Source: DATFDN01 sp963756545 (GTDB lineage Bacteria > Pseudomonadota > Alphaproteobacteria > Acetobacterales > Acetobacteraceae). Taken from it: DNA of 64,000 nucleotides. The stretch spans positions 434,001 to 498,000 of the forward strand of contig CAVWNY010000001.1 of the NCBI GenBank assembly GCA_963756545.1, written 5' to 3'. The notes beneath the pieces are model-generated. The model was not told where the DNA came from, made no database searches, and saw nothing but the letters and a program-made list of their open reading frames with translations. How positions within the stretch are numbered: the stretch's first letter is position 1; every line of letters begins with the position of its first letter. This document shows positions 33,601-40,322 of this stretch, one piece after another. A program made the translations under genes and the position numbers.

Positions 33601-33877
33601 AGAGCGTGCCCTGGTTCACCGGGCTGCGCGGGTCGCCCTCGACGTGGATCGGCTTGCCGTTCTTCGCGTAGACGAGCTGCGCGCAGCCGACCGCGCAGAA
33701 CGGGCAAATGGATGTGCCCACGCGGTCCGCCTCCTCCAGCCGGGGGCGGAGCGTCTTCGACATCGTGCTCATCGCCGCCTCGGCCATCACGTCCTGACCC
33801 TCGAACTGGCGCGGCAACGTCCAGTCCCGCACGAAGCCGGAGACGCGGTCGGTCAAACGGCGGCGCATCTTCTTCAT
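30676..33877 (-). CDS. fdnG: Formate dehydrogenase alpha subunit, selenocysteine type, with a one-base insertion
   Basis: This molybdopterin enzyme oxidises formate to CO2. It has an N-terminal [4Fe-4S] site (ICPFCAVGCAQL ... TLCPKG) and then NIENQARI-UGA-HSSSVP. Codon 198 is UGA exactly where FdnG/FdoG proteins carry selenocysteine, and a SECIS hairpin follows. Downstream the MoCo domains continue (VITVMGSNMAENHPVAF, FARYTPEMVERTTG) to the C-terminal cap. The frame breaks once more at the doubled G at 32845-32846: TGG CAG TAC GAG GGC is expected. With that base removed the length is exactly 1067 codons. No twin-arginine signal is visible at the start, so the enzyme may stay in the cytoplasm. 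Confidence 0.92.
33254..33286 (-). promoter_or_regulatory. Bacterial SECIS element of fdnG
   Basis: Reading the minus strand, the UGA at 33286-33284 is followed 11 bases later by GGTCCCC-AGTCT-GGGGACC, a perfect seven-pair stem with a five-base loop. The loop GU falls at bases 23-24 counted from the U of UGA, as in Escherichia coli fdhF/fdnG elements. SelB would bind it to insert selenocysteine. Confidence 0.85.
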
Positions 33878-33925
33878 GGCGGCGGCTCCGATCTGGGCGT
33901 CGGTCCAACGCGATGGGCGTACATC

Positions 33926-33943
33926 GGTTCCAATTCGGGAACC
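33926..33943. promoter_or_regulatory. Inverted repeat between divergent formate dehydrogenase genes
   Basis: GGTTCC-N6-GGAACC is a perfect inverted repeat in the 111-base gap between fdnG (leftward) and the small gene plus fdnH (rightward). It is well placed for a dimeric regulator that would control both arms. The bound protein is unknown. Confidence 0.5.
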
Positions 33944-33988
33944 AGTTCGCGCGCCGGGGATTGTAGGGACGCAACCGGGAGCGCGGGC

Positions 33989-34213
33989 ATGAAGTCGATG
34001 GAGGGGATCGTCCTCATCGTCCAGGAAGGGCGCTTCCAGTTACGCGACACGGAGGGCGTGGCCCATCAGTTCGAGCTGTCGCACAAGGCGTCGATCGAGC
34101 CCGAGCAGTTGCCGCCGCTGCAACGCGAGCAGGCGGAGGTGCGGGTGCATTACGAGCCCGGCGAAGACGTGATCGGCTTGGTCGCCCGCTCCATCGAGCG
34201 GCTGGATCGGTAG
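33989..34213 (+). CDS. Small hypothetical protein at the head of the fdnH operon
   Basis: This 74-residue protein is the first gene of the rightward formate dehydrogenase arm and ends nine bases before fdnH. The sequence (MKSMEGIVLIVQEGRFQLRD, then HKASIEPEQLPPLQREQAEV) suggests a small beta-barrel or all-beta fold without cysteines or membrane helices. I do not recognise a named family. Its codon use is coding-like and the arrangement implies an accessory role. Confidence 0.65.
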   Translation: MKSMEGIVLIVQEGRFQLRDTEGVAHQFELSHKASIEPEQLPPLQREQAEVRVHYEPGEDVIGLVARSIERLDR

Positions 34214-34222
34214 GAGAGGCGC

Positions 34223-35107
34223 ATGGACATGCACCCACGGGCGCTGGAATACCCGGAATCCAGCCTGGACCGCATGATCGCCGACGAGTCCGAACTCACC
34301 GCCGGCGTGAAGATCGTCGCCGGCCGGCAATACGGGTTCTTCACCGACACCACCCTCTGCATCGGCTGCAAGGCGTGCGAGGTGGCGTGCAAGGAGTGGA
34401 ACAACCTTCCCGCCGACGAACTGCATCTGACCGGTGACAGCTACGACAACACCGGCAGGCTCTCGTCGCACACCTGGCGGCACGTGAACTTCATCGAGAA
34501 ATCGGTGCGCGCCGACACCCAGTCCGCCTTCCAGAGCGGCTGGCTGATGATGAGCGACGTCTGCAAGCATTGCCACAACGCGCCCTGCCTGGAGGCGTGC
34601 CCGACCGGGGCGCTGTTCTACACCGAGTTCCATACGGTGGTGGTGCAGCAGGACATCTGCAACGGCTGCGGCATGTGCCAGCCCGCCTGCCCGTTCGGGG
34701 TGATCGACGTCAGCATGGCCGACGGCAAGGCGCATAAATGCACGCTCTGCTACGACCGGCTGAAGGGCGGGCTGGAACCGGCCTGCGCCAAGGTGTGCCC
34801 GACCAATTCCATCCAGTTCGGCGAAGTGCCGGAACTGATCGCGCGCGCCGAGGCGCGGGTGGATGCGCTGCACGGATTGGGGGTGGACGGCGCCTACCTG
34901 TACGGCACGCCGGGAGCGCCGGGCGCCACCGGCGGGCTCGATCATCTGCACGCCTTCTTCCTGCTGACCGATCGGCCGGAGGTGTACAACCTGCCGCGCG
35001 CGCCGACCCGTCCCTCCAACCGCACCTTGCCGAGCCTCGCCGCGGGGCTTGCGGCCGTCGCGGGCCTCGCGGTCGCGGCGCTCGTTTCGTTCACCCGCAG
35101 CGCCTGA
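34223..35107 (+). CDS. fdnH: Formate dehydrogenase beta subunit, four [4Fe-4S] clusters
   Basis: The 294-residue electron-transfer subunit has four cysteine groups: CIGCKACEVACKEW (Cys46, 49, 52, 56), CKHCHNAPCLEACP, CNGCGMCQPACPFG and CTLCYDRLKGG...CAKVCP. Together they bind four cubane clusters. The C-terminus carries one membrane helix (about 268-290, LAAGLAAVAGLAVAALVSF), as in FdnH/FdoH. It would pass electrons from the alpha subunit to the NrfD-like membrane subunit encoded 18 bases downstream. TAGGAGAGGCGC before the ATG is a good ribosome site. Confidence 0.93.
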   Translation: MDMHPRALEYPESSLDRMIADESELTAGVKIVAGRQYGFFTDTTLCIGCKACEVACKEWNNLPADELHLTGDSYDNTGRLSSHTWRHVNFIEKSVRADTQSAFQSGWLMMSDVCKHCHNAPCLEACPTGALFYTEFHTVVVQQDICNGCGMCQPACPFGVIDVSMADGKAHKCTLCYDRLKGGLEPACAKVCPTNSIQFGEVPELIARAEARVDALHGLGVDGAYLYGTPGAPGATGGLDHLHAFFLLTDRPEVYNLPRAPTRPSNRTLPSLAAGLAAVAGLAVAALVSFTRSA

Positions 35108-35125
35108 AAACGAGAGGGACTCGTT

Positions 35126-36088
35126 ATGCCTGAGGCCGCCGGCTGGGACGGGACGACCTATTACGGCCGCGAGCAGGTCAAGGCGGCGCCCTTCAACAAC
35201 TGGTTGGTGGGGAGCTACATCTTTCTCTCCGGCCTGTCGGGCGGCGGCATGCTGCTGTCCACGCTGATCGATCTGGCGCGCGGGCGGACAGCGGAACGGG
35301 CGGTGCGGCGGGGTCGCTCGCTGTCGCTGCTTGCGCCGACCTTGGGCACGGTGTTGCTGCTTGCCGACCTGCACACGCCGAAGCGCTTCTACAACATGCT
35401 GCGGCTGTTCAAGGCCACGTCGCCGATGTCGATCGGCAGTTGGCTCCTGGTCGGATTCGGCGTGTTCAGCACGCTGACCGCGGGGGCGCACTGGGTCGCG
35501 ACCCGGACGCCCGGCCTGGGCTGGTTGCGCGGTCTGGCGCGGGCCACGCAGATTCCGGCCGCGGCGGCCGGGGCGGGGCTCGCGACCTACACCGCCTCGC
35601 TGCTGTCGGCCACCAGCACGCCGCTCTGGGCCGCAGCGCCGCGCGCGACGGCGATCCGCTTCGGCGCGTCCTCGGTGGCGGCGAGCGCGGCGGCGCTTTC
35701 GCTCGGGGAAAGCCGGGGTAGCCGGCTCGGGCGCGATCTCGACAGGGTGGCGGTGGCCGCGCTGGCGCTCGAACTGGCGGCGACGATCTCGGCGGACGAG
35801 CAGTATCGCCGCAAGGGCGTGGCCGGCGCGCTGGAAACGCTTCCGGGCGTCATCCAGGAGGTCGGCGCGGGCGGTTTGGGCATCGTGCTGCCGCTGGGGC
35901 TGCACGGCGCCTCGCTGCTGCTGCTGCCGCGCCGCTCGCGCATGCTGTCGGCCGCCGCCTCGCTCGCCGTGCTCGCGGGCAGCGCGATCCTGCGGATCGC
36001 CTTCCTCGCCGCCGGCGACGAATCCGCCCTTGATCCGGAGATGAGCCTCCGCTTCACCCAGCCGGAGAATCTGCCGCGAACCTCGTGA
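35126..36088 (+). CDS. NrfD/PsrC-like membrane anchor subunit of formate dehydrogenase
   Basis: The 320-residue protein starts with a polar segment ending FNNWLVGSYIFLSGLSGGGM. That is typical of NrfD/PsrC quinone-reactive subunits, and eight or nine hydrophobic helices follow. LHTPKRFYNMLRLFKATSPM fits the conserved region of the family between helices two and three. There are no histidine ligands for b hemes as in FdnI, so quinone reduction would proceed without heme. The last 35 bases overlap the convergent hydrolase gene. Confidence 0.87.
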   Translation: MPEAAGWDGTTYYGREQVKAAPFNNWLVGSYIFLSGLSGGGMLLSTLIDLARGRTAERAVRRGRSLSLLAPTLGTVLLLADLHTPKRFYNMLRLFKATSPMSIGSWLLVGFGVFSTLTAGAHWVATRTPGLGWLRGLARATQIPAAAAGAGLATYTASLLSATSTPLWAAAPRATAIRFGASSVAASAAALSLGESRGSRLGRDLDRVAVAALALELAATISADEQYRRKGVAGALETLPGVIQEVGAGGLGIVLPLGLHGASLLLLPRRSRMLSAAASLAVLAGSAILRIAFLAAGDESALDPEMSLRFTQPENLPRTS

Positions 36089-36926
36089 TCGCCGCGACCA
36101 TCGCCTCCGGCTCGTCCACCCGGATCGAGTGGCTGCTGTCCTCGAAGATCCGCAGTTCGGAACCGGGGATCAGGCGGTTGATCTCCTCGGAGAACTCGGG
36201 CGGGCAAATCCAGTCGTGGCGGCCGGCCAGGATGAGGGTCGGCGCGGTGATGCGGGCGAGCCCGGGGCGGAGGTCGAAGCGGCGGAGGAAGCCATTGGGG
36301 CCGAATGCCCGGTTGAGCGGATCGGGCGTGTAGGTCGCGCGCGCCCTGCCCGCCGCAGCGGGCATCTCGTCGTGGCGGCGCGCGTAGAGCGGTCCCATGA
36401 TCCGGTAGTACTCGCGCATCTCGGCGTCGGAGCGAAAGCCGCCCGCCCAGAGCGTCTCGCTCACCCGCCTCTGCTCGTCGGTGCCACGCTCGGCCACGAT
36501 CGCCTGCGCGCGCGGGATGAAGCCGGAATGCGCGGCGGTGACGATCAGGATCAGATGCGAAACCGCATCGGGATAACGCGCGGCGTGCGCCATTCCGACG
36601 ATGCCGCCGTACGACGTGCCGATGCTGACGATGGGGCCGAGGCCAAGATGGCGCCGCAGCGCCTCCATGTCGTCCACGTTCTCGTCGAGCGTGCAGGTCG
36701 CCGGATCGACCCGATCGGAGCGGCCCTGGCCGCGATGGTCGAAATAGACGAGCTGGAAATGCTGGGCGAGCGGGCTCATGCCCGGCTTGAACCCGGTATG
36801 ATCCCCACCGGGGCCGCCATGGATGAGAAAGGCGGCCGGCCGCTCGCGCATCGTCGTCCCAGCCGGAATGAGCCCGGCACCCTCGATGTCGAAGTAAATT
36901 CGGGTCCCACGTACCGCCGCGTGCAT
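36054..36926 (-). CDS. Alpha/beta hydrolase, proline iminopeptidase (S33) type
   Basis: The 290-residue protein shows the alpha/beta hydrolase fold: oxyanion segment LIHGGPGGDHTGF (35-47), FDHRGQGRSDRVD, nucleophile elbow GTSYGG with Ser105, acid region ILAGRHDWICP and the final SSHSIRVDEP histidine. HGGPG and the downstream DHRGQGRSD are characteristic of S33 prolyl aminopeptidases and related amide hydrolases. The actual substrate is not defined. AAGGAACGGCCG precedes the ATG at 36926. It converges with the formate dehydrogenase operon. Confidence 0.87.
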   Translation of the reverse strand: MHAAVRGTRIYFDIEGAGLIPAGTTMRERPAAFLIHGGPGGDHTGFKPGMSPLAQHFQLVYFDHRGQGRSDRVDPATCTLDENVDDMEALRRHLGLGPIVSIGTSYGGIVGMAHAARYPDAVSHLILIVTAAHSGFIPRAQAIVAERGTDEQRRVSETLWAGGFRSDAEMREYYRIMGPLYARRHDEMPAAAGRARATYTPDPLNRAFGPNGFLRRFDLRPGLARITAPTLILAGRHDWICPPEFSEEINRLIPGSELRIFEDSSHSIRVDEPEAMVAAITRFAADSPAG

Positions 36927-37032
36927 CGGCCGTTCCTTCCGTCCTCGCCGAGGCAGCATGGCGCGGGTGGCGTCCCTTTGACAGCCTCGGACGCGGTTCG
37001 CAGACTGCGACATCACGGAAGGGGCGCAAGCC

Positions 37033-37917
37033 ATGGGCGACGCGGCGCTGCGACCGATCGCACGCATCGGATGGATCGGGCTCGGGGTCATGGGAGAGCC
37101 GATGTGCGGCCATCTCGCACGCCGCGGCGGCCGCCCGGTGCTCGCCCACGATCTGCGCCGCGAGCCGCTGGAGCGGCTGGCCGAGGCGGGCGTGACAGCC
37201 GCCGCGCCGGGCGAGATCGCCGGTTGCGACCTGATCCTGCTGTCGCTGCCCGACGGAGGCGCGGTGCGAGCGGTGATCGCGGAGCTCGAGCCGGCGCTGT
37301 CCGCCGGCCAATGCGTGGTGGACACCAGCACCTCGCCGGTCTCGCTAACCCGCGAGATCGGCGCGCGGCTTGCGGCCAAGGGCATCGGCCTCGCCGACGC
37401 GCCGGTGGCCCGCACGCGCGAGGCGGCAGCGCGGGGCGAGTTGTCCGTCATGGTCGGCGCGAGCGAGACCGTGTTCGCCCATGTCCGCCCGGTGCTGGAC
37501 ACGATGGGAACCGATGTCACGCATTGCGGACCCATCGGCTGCGGGCAGGTGGTGAAAATCCTCAACAACATGCTGGTGTTCGAGAACACGCACGCGCTGG
37601 CCGAGGCCATGGCGCTGGGCCGGCGCCAGGGCGTGCCGGCCGATGTGCTGCTGCCGGCGATCGCGAAGGGCTCGGGCGACAGTTTCGTGCTGCGCAGCCA
37701 CGGCATGAAGGCGATGCTGCCCGGCGCCTTTCCCGAGCGCGCCTTCTCCACACGCTACGCGATGAAGGATCTTTCTTATGCGCTTGAGATGGCCCGAGAC
37801 ACGGGCGTTGCCGTGCCGGGGGCGGAGTTGGCGATGGAGCGCTTGCGGGAAGCCGAGCGGCGGGGGATGGGCGAAGCCTATCATCCGGTCGTGCTGCGCG
37901 TGATCGACCCGGAATGA
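37033..37917 (+). CDS. 3-Hydroxyisobutyrate dehydrogenase-family NAD(P)-dependent oxidoreductase
   Basis: The protein has 294 residues. It has an N-terminal Rossmann motif GWIGLGVMGEPM (13-24) and the substrate-binding VDTSTSPVSLTREI, followed by DAPVARTREAAARGELSVMVG. The catalytic lysine lies in CGQVVKILNNML. Family members oxidise beta-hydroxyacids such as 3-hydroxyisobutyrate, tartronate semialdehyde or glycerate analogues. The DAPVARTREAA loop departs from the usual DAPVSGG, so the substrate may be unusual. It heads a three-gene unit with a 41-residue ORF and a GlcG/HbpS-like protein. Confidence 0.88.
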   Translation: MGDAALRPIARIGWIGLGVMGEPMCGHLARRGGRPVLAHDLRREPLERLAEAGVTAAAPGEIAGCDLILLSLPDGGAVRAVIAELEPALSAGQCVVDTSTSPVSLTREIGARLAAKGIGLADAPVARTREAAARGELSVMVGASETVFAHVRPVLDTMGTDVTHCGPIGCGQVVKILNNMLVFENTHALAEAMALGRRQGVPADVLLPAIAKGSGDSFVLRSHGMKAMLPGAFPERAFSTRYAMKDLSYALEMARDTGVAVPGAELAMERLREAERRGMGEAYHPVVLRVIDPE

Positions 37918-38039
37918 CCCGGTTTCCCGATTCACCCGCCCGCGCGCGTCCCATCGGGCACTTCCCGGTCGCCGAGAACCCGCCGCTGTTCGCCGACTAC
38001 CTGCTGCCGATCCTGGAGAAGCTGAGATGCCCGAACTGA
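37914..38039 (+). CDS. Possible 41-residue protein between dehydrogenase and GlcG-like gene
   Basis: An ATG overlaps the stop of the dehydrogenase (ATGA) and opens 41 codons. They end 13 bases inside the GlcG-like gene, giving MTRFPDSPARARPIGHFPVA and then LFADYLLPILEKLRCPN. The double overlap fits translational coupling through the operon. No motif is present. It may be a real small protein or only a coupling leader. Confidence 0.45.
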   Translation: MTRFPDSPARARPIGHFPVAENPPLFADYLLPILEKLRCPN

Positions 38040-38458
38040 CCCTGAAGCAGGCGCAAGAAATCCTCGCGGGCGCGCTCCGCCACGCCCGCGCCGGGGATCT
38101 CGCTCCGCTGGCCGTGCTGGTGCTGGACGCGCGCGGCGTCCCCAAGGCGTTCGCCGCCGAGGACGGCACCAGCCTGCGCCGCTTCGAGATCGCGCAGGGC
38201 AAGGCGCACGGCGCTCTCGCCATGGGTCTCGGCTCGCGCGAGTTGGGCAAGCGGGCGGAGGCGCGTCCGCAGTTCATCGCGGCCGTGACCCATGCCGTGG
38301 GTGGCATGCTGATTCCGGTGCCGGGCGGGGTGCTGATCCGGGACGCGGAGAAGCGCATCCTGGGGGTGGTCGGGGTGTCGGGCGACACCTCCGACCATGA
38401 TGAGGCTTCCGCACTGGCGGGGATCGCCGAGGCGGGGCTGACGGGGGATGCGGGGTAA
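38027..38458 (+). CDS. GlcG/HbpS-family protein
   Basis: The 143-residue protein has the family arrangement LTLKQAQEILAGALRHARAG, VLVLDARGVPKAFAAEDG, KAHGALAMGLGSREL and the VPGGVLIRDAEKRILGVVGV core, closing with DHDEASALAGI. Members bind heme or small cofactors and often sit beside glycolate, hydroxyacid or aromatic degradation genes. Here it follows a hydroxyacid-type dehydrogenase, which fits that habit. The precise role is unknown. Confidence 0.85.
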   Translation: MPELTLKQAQEILAGALRHARAGDLAPLAVLVLDARGVPKAFAAEDGTSLRRFEIAQGKAHGALAMGLGSRELGKRAEARPQFIAAVTHAVGGMLIPVPGGVLIRDAEKRILGVVGVSGDTSDHDEASALAGIAEAGLTGDAG

Positions 38459-38460
38459 CG

Positions 38461-38943
38461 CTACGCCGCGCTCGAAGGCGATAAGGCCTGCTGGTAGGCG
38501 TCGAGCAGCCCGGGACTTTCTATGGAGCCGTGATGATGGACCTGCCGCCAACGTCCGGCCGAGCGCCGGTACAGTCGGCTGGTGCGAATGGCGAGTTCGA
38601 GCGTCCGCCCGTCCATTTCAAGGCTCCCCCGCTCTCGGCCGACCGCCCAGAACACGTCGCCTGTCGTGTGCAGGGTGTAATCATGGAACTCCACCCGGAC
38701 GTTGGCCCGTCCGCTGAATATCCTGTCGTACACTTGCCGTATCTCCGGCCAGCCCCGCTTGATCCCGCCCAGCGGATTGTCCATGGAGGCTTCATCGGAG
38801 TTCTCCCAGTTTGCTTCCATAAGCGACAGGTCACCGGCGTTGATGGCACGGTAGAACTGTGCCAGCGCCTGGATCGGCTGGCTCAGGTCGCCGAGATCCT
38901 CGCGTCCCGTCACGGGTTCCTGGATGGGTGTCAAACTGCTCAT
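38461..38943 (-). CDS. NTF2-like (SnoaL/nuclear transport factor 2 fold) protein
   Basis: The 160-residue protein has an alpha+beta cone-like fold pattern: ALAQFYRAINAGDLSLMEAN, then DEASMDNPLGGIKRGWPEIR, VRVEFHDYTLHTTGDVFWAV and a final pair of strands with RWRQVHHHGS. It resembles the group of polyketide-cyclase-like or DUF4440-like proteins that act as small enzymes or ligand binders. GGAGCACGACG precedes the chosen ATG at 38943. It diverges from the candidate selenoprotein gene, about 120 bases away. Confidence 0.8.
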   Translation of the reverse strand: MSSLTPIQEPVTGREDLGDLSQPIQALAQFYRAINAGDLSLMEANWENSDEASMDNPLGGIKRGWPEIRQVYDRIFSGRANVRVEFHDYTLHTTGDVFWAVGRERGSLEMDGRTLELAIRTSRLYRRSAGRWRQVHHHGSIESPGLLDAYQQALSPSSAA

Positions 38944-39061
38944 CGTCGTGCTCCACACTGCGAGCCCGCCGGTGGCGCCGGGAAGGACTTGCCCAGCGGT
39001 CCGATCATGGTCATCTTCATCTCCATCGTATTTCGGAACCTCCCGACGAAGGGATATCACC

Positions 39062-39679
39062 GTGGCGCGCATTCCGATCTTGCGGGAGGATGATCCCGCG
39101 TTGTCGCAGGGTACCAGGGACTACCTGGTGGAAGCAAAGCGGACTCGCGGGCGCCTGCTCAACATCTACCGCGCGCTCGGCAACCGCCCGGAGGCCGCGC
39201 GCGCGTTTTCGGGGCTCGCCACGACCGTCTATCGGGGGCGCACGACGCTGGCCCCGAAACATGCCGAGTTCGCCTATCTGACCGCGACCGTCGTCAACAA
39301 CTGCCATTATTGAATCCCTACGCATACGACGCTCGGTCGGGGTGTCGGCATGACGGAGGATCAGATGCGCCACCTCGCCGATGATCCCTTGCCCGAGGGC
39401 ATCTATGACGAGTTGGAGGCGGCGATCATCCGCTACGCGCGGAAATCGACGCGGCTGGAGCCGATCGACGATGCGACGTACGGCGATCTCGCCCGGCACT
39501 TCACGCCGGAGCAGATCATCGACATCTGCATGACCGTCGGGCTGAGCAACATGGTGAACCGCTTCCACGCCACATTCCTCACCGACGTGGACGAGGAGAC
39601 GATCGCCGAGGTCGAAGCGGGCGACCGGATCGCCGGAGCCTGCCCGATCCCCAGGCCCGAACCGCCGCGTTCAGGATAA
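39062..39679 (+). CDS. Carboxymuconolactone decarboxylase/AhpD-like protein, candidate selenoprotein with CxxU
   Basis: Two frames in the same phase, 39062-39310 and 39314-39679, are separated only by one UGA codon (39311-39313). Joined, they give a 205-residue protein of the CMD/AhpD fold: EFAYLTATVVNNCHY-UGA-IPTHTTLGRGVGMTEDQMRHL. The UGA sits three residues after Cys81, where the family has the second cysteine of its redox CxxC motif. Cys81-His-Tyr-Sec84 would be a CxxU peroxidase/disulfide site. A SECIS-like hairpin follows. The formate dehydrogenase in the same window also uses UGA as selenocysteine. The GTG start at 39062 follows GAAGGGATATCACC. The alternative is a nonsense mutation of a cysteine codon. 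Confidence 0.75.
39311..39347 (+). promoter_or_regulatory. Candidate SECIS element of the AhpD-like gene
   Basis: Thirteen bases after the UGA, CGACGC (39327-39332) can pair with GTGTCG (39342-39347), including one G-U pair. They enclose the nine-base loop TCGGTCGGG. The loop carries GGU about 25 bases from the UGA, close to the position SelB needs. The stem is shorter than in fdnG, so this is weaker evidence. Confidence 0.55.
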
Positions 39680-39682
39680 GCG

Positions 39683-39934
39683 ATGTCCGAAACACCGCCC
39701 GATCGTCTGTCCAACAACCCGAAAAGTCCGCACTACGACGCCGCGTCGCTCGAGAGGGGCGTGGGCGTGCGGTTCAACGGCGTGGAGAGGCATAATGTCG
39801 AGGAATATTGCGTCACCGAAGGGTGGGTCCGAGTGGCCGTCGGCAAGACCGTGGACCGGCACGGCGCGCCGCTCACCATGAAGATGAACGGCACGGTGGA
39901 GCCGTATTACCGGGATGGTCCGCCGAACGGATAA
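39683..39934 (+). CDS. DUF3297-family protein
   Basis: The 83-residue protein reads LSNNPKSPHYDAASLERGVG with VRFNGVERHNVEEYCVTEGW and TVDRHGAPLTMKMNGTVEPY. This is the DUF3297 pattern, a small family of gamma- and alphaproteobacteria with no assigned function. It starts three bases after the AhpD-like gene and is probably in one operon with it. It is followed by a palindromic repeat. Confidence 0.85.
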   Translation: MSETPPDRLSNNPKSPHYDAASLERGVGVRFNGVERHNVEEYCVTEGWVRVAVGKTVDRHGAPLTMKMNGTVEPYYRDGPPNG

Positions 39935-39952
39935 TAGTTCCTGATCCGTCTT

Positions 39953-40041
39953 CCGTCATTCCCGCGAAAGCGGGAATCCAGGGGGAAGGCACGGAATTTG
40001 GTGCGCGCGGGCCTGGATGCCCGCTTTCGCGGGCATGACGG
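39953..40041. repeat. Palindromic repeat with gtcattcccgcg / cgcgggcatgac ends
   Basis: The element starts CCGTCATTCCCGCGAAAGCG, with an internal hairpin CCCGCGAAAGCGGG, and ends GCCCGCTTTCGCGGGCATGAC. The ends are thus inverted and each forms its own hairpin. This is a widespread type of intergenic repeat in proteobacteria. Here it separates the DUF3297 gene from the convergent acyl carrier protein gene and could end transcription from both sides. Confidence 0.8.
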
Positions 40042-40073
40042 CATGGAGCGATTATCTGTCTGAGCGGCGACGC

Positions 40074-40319
40074 TCACCCGCCCTTGGACGCGACCACCCG
40101 CACCAGATCGCCCACATTCCGCAGACTGTCCAATTCGCGCGTGCTCATCTTGATGCCGAACCGCTCCTCGGCGGCCAGGATGATCTCGATCTGCTTGAAG
40201 GAATCCCATCCCTCGACGTCCTTCGCCGACAGCGCGGGCGTCAACGCCATGTCGTCGCGCATGAACACGTCGCGGAATATCTCGGTCAGGCTGCTGGTGA
40301 TCTCGGCTTCGCTCGGCAC
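40074..40319 (-). CDS. Acyl carrier protein
   Basis: The 81-residue protein has the phosphopantetheine site in EGWDSFKQIEIILAAEERFG, Ser40 being the attachment residue. Flanking helices are SSLTEIFRDVFMRDDMAL and RELDSLRNVGDLVRVVA. It differs from fatty-acid AcpP, which has DSLDTVE, so it is probably dedicated to a secondary pathway. It lies 3 bases downstream of the FkbH-like gene, its likely partner. Confidence 0.88.
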   Translation of the reverse strand: MPSEAEITSSLTEIFRDVFMRDDMALTPALSAKDVEGWDSFKQIEIILAAEERFGIKMSTRELDSLRNVGDLVRVVASKGG

Positions 40320-40322
40320 GTC

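Noticed and set aside
34040..35905. 621-codon minus-strand frame opposite fdnH and the NrfD-like gene
   Set aside because: No recognisable domain, while the plus strand encodes 16 cluster cysteines and membrane helices.
36927..37751. Upstream extension of the S33 hydrolase on the minus strand
   Set aside because: It is antisense to the dehydrogenase gene; the hydrolase fold begins at the ATG at 36926.
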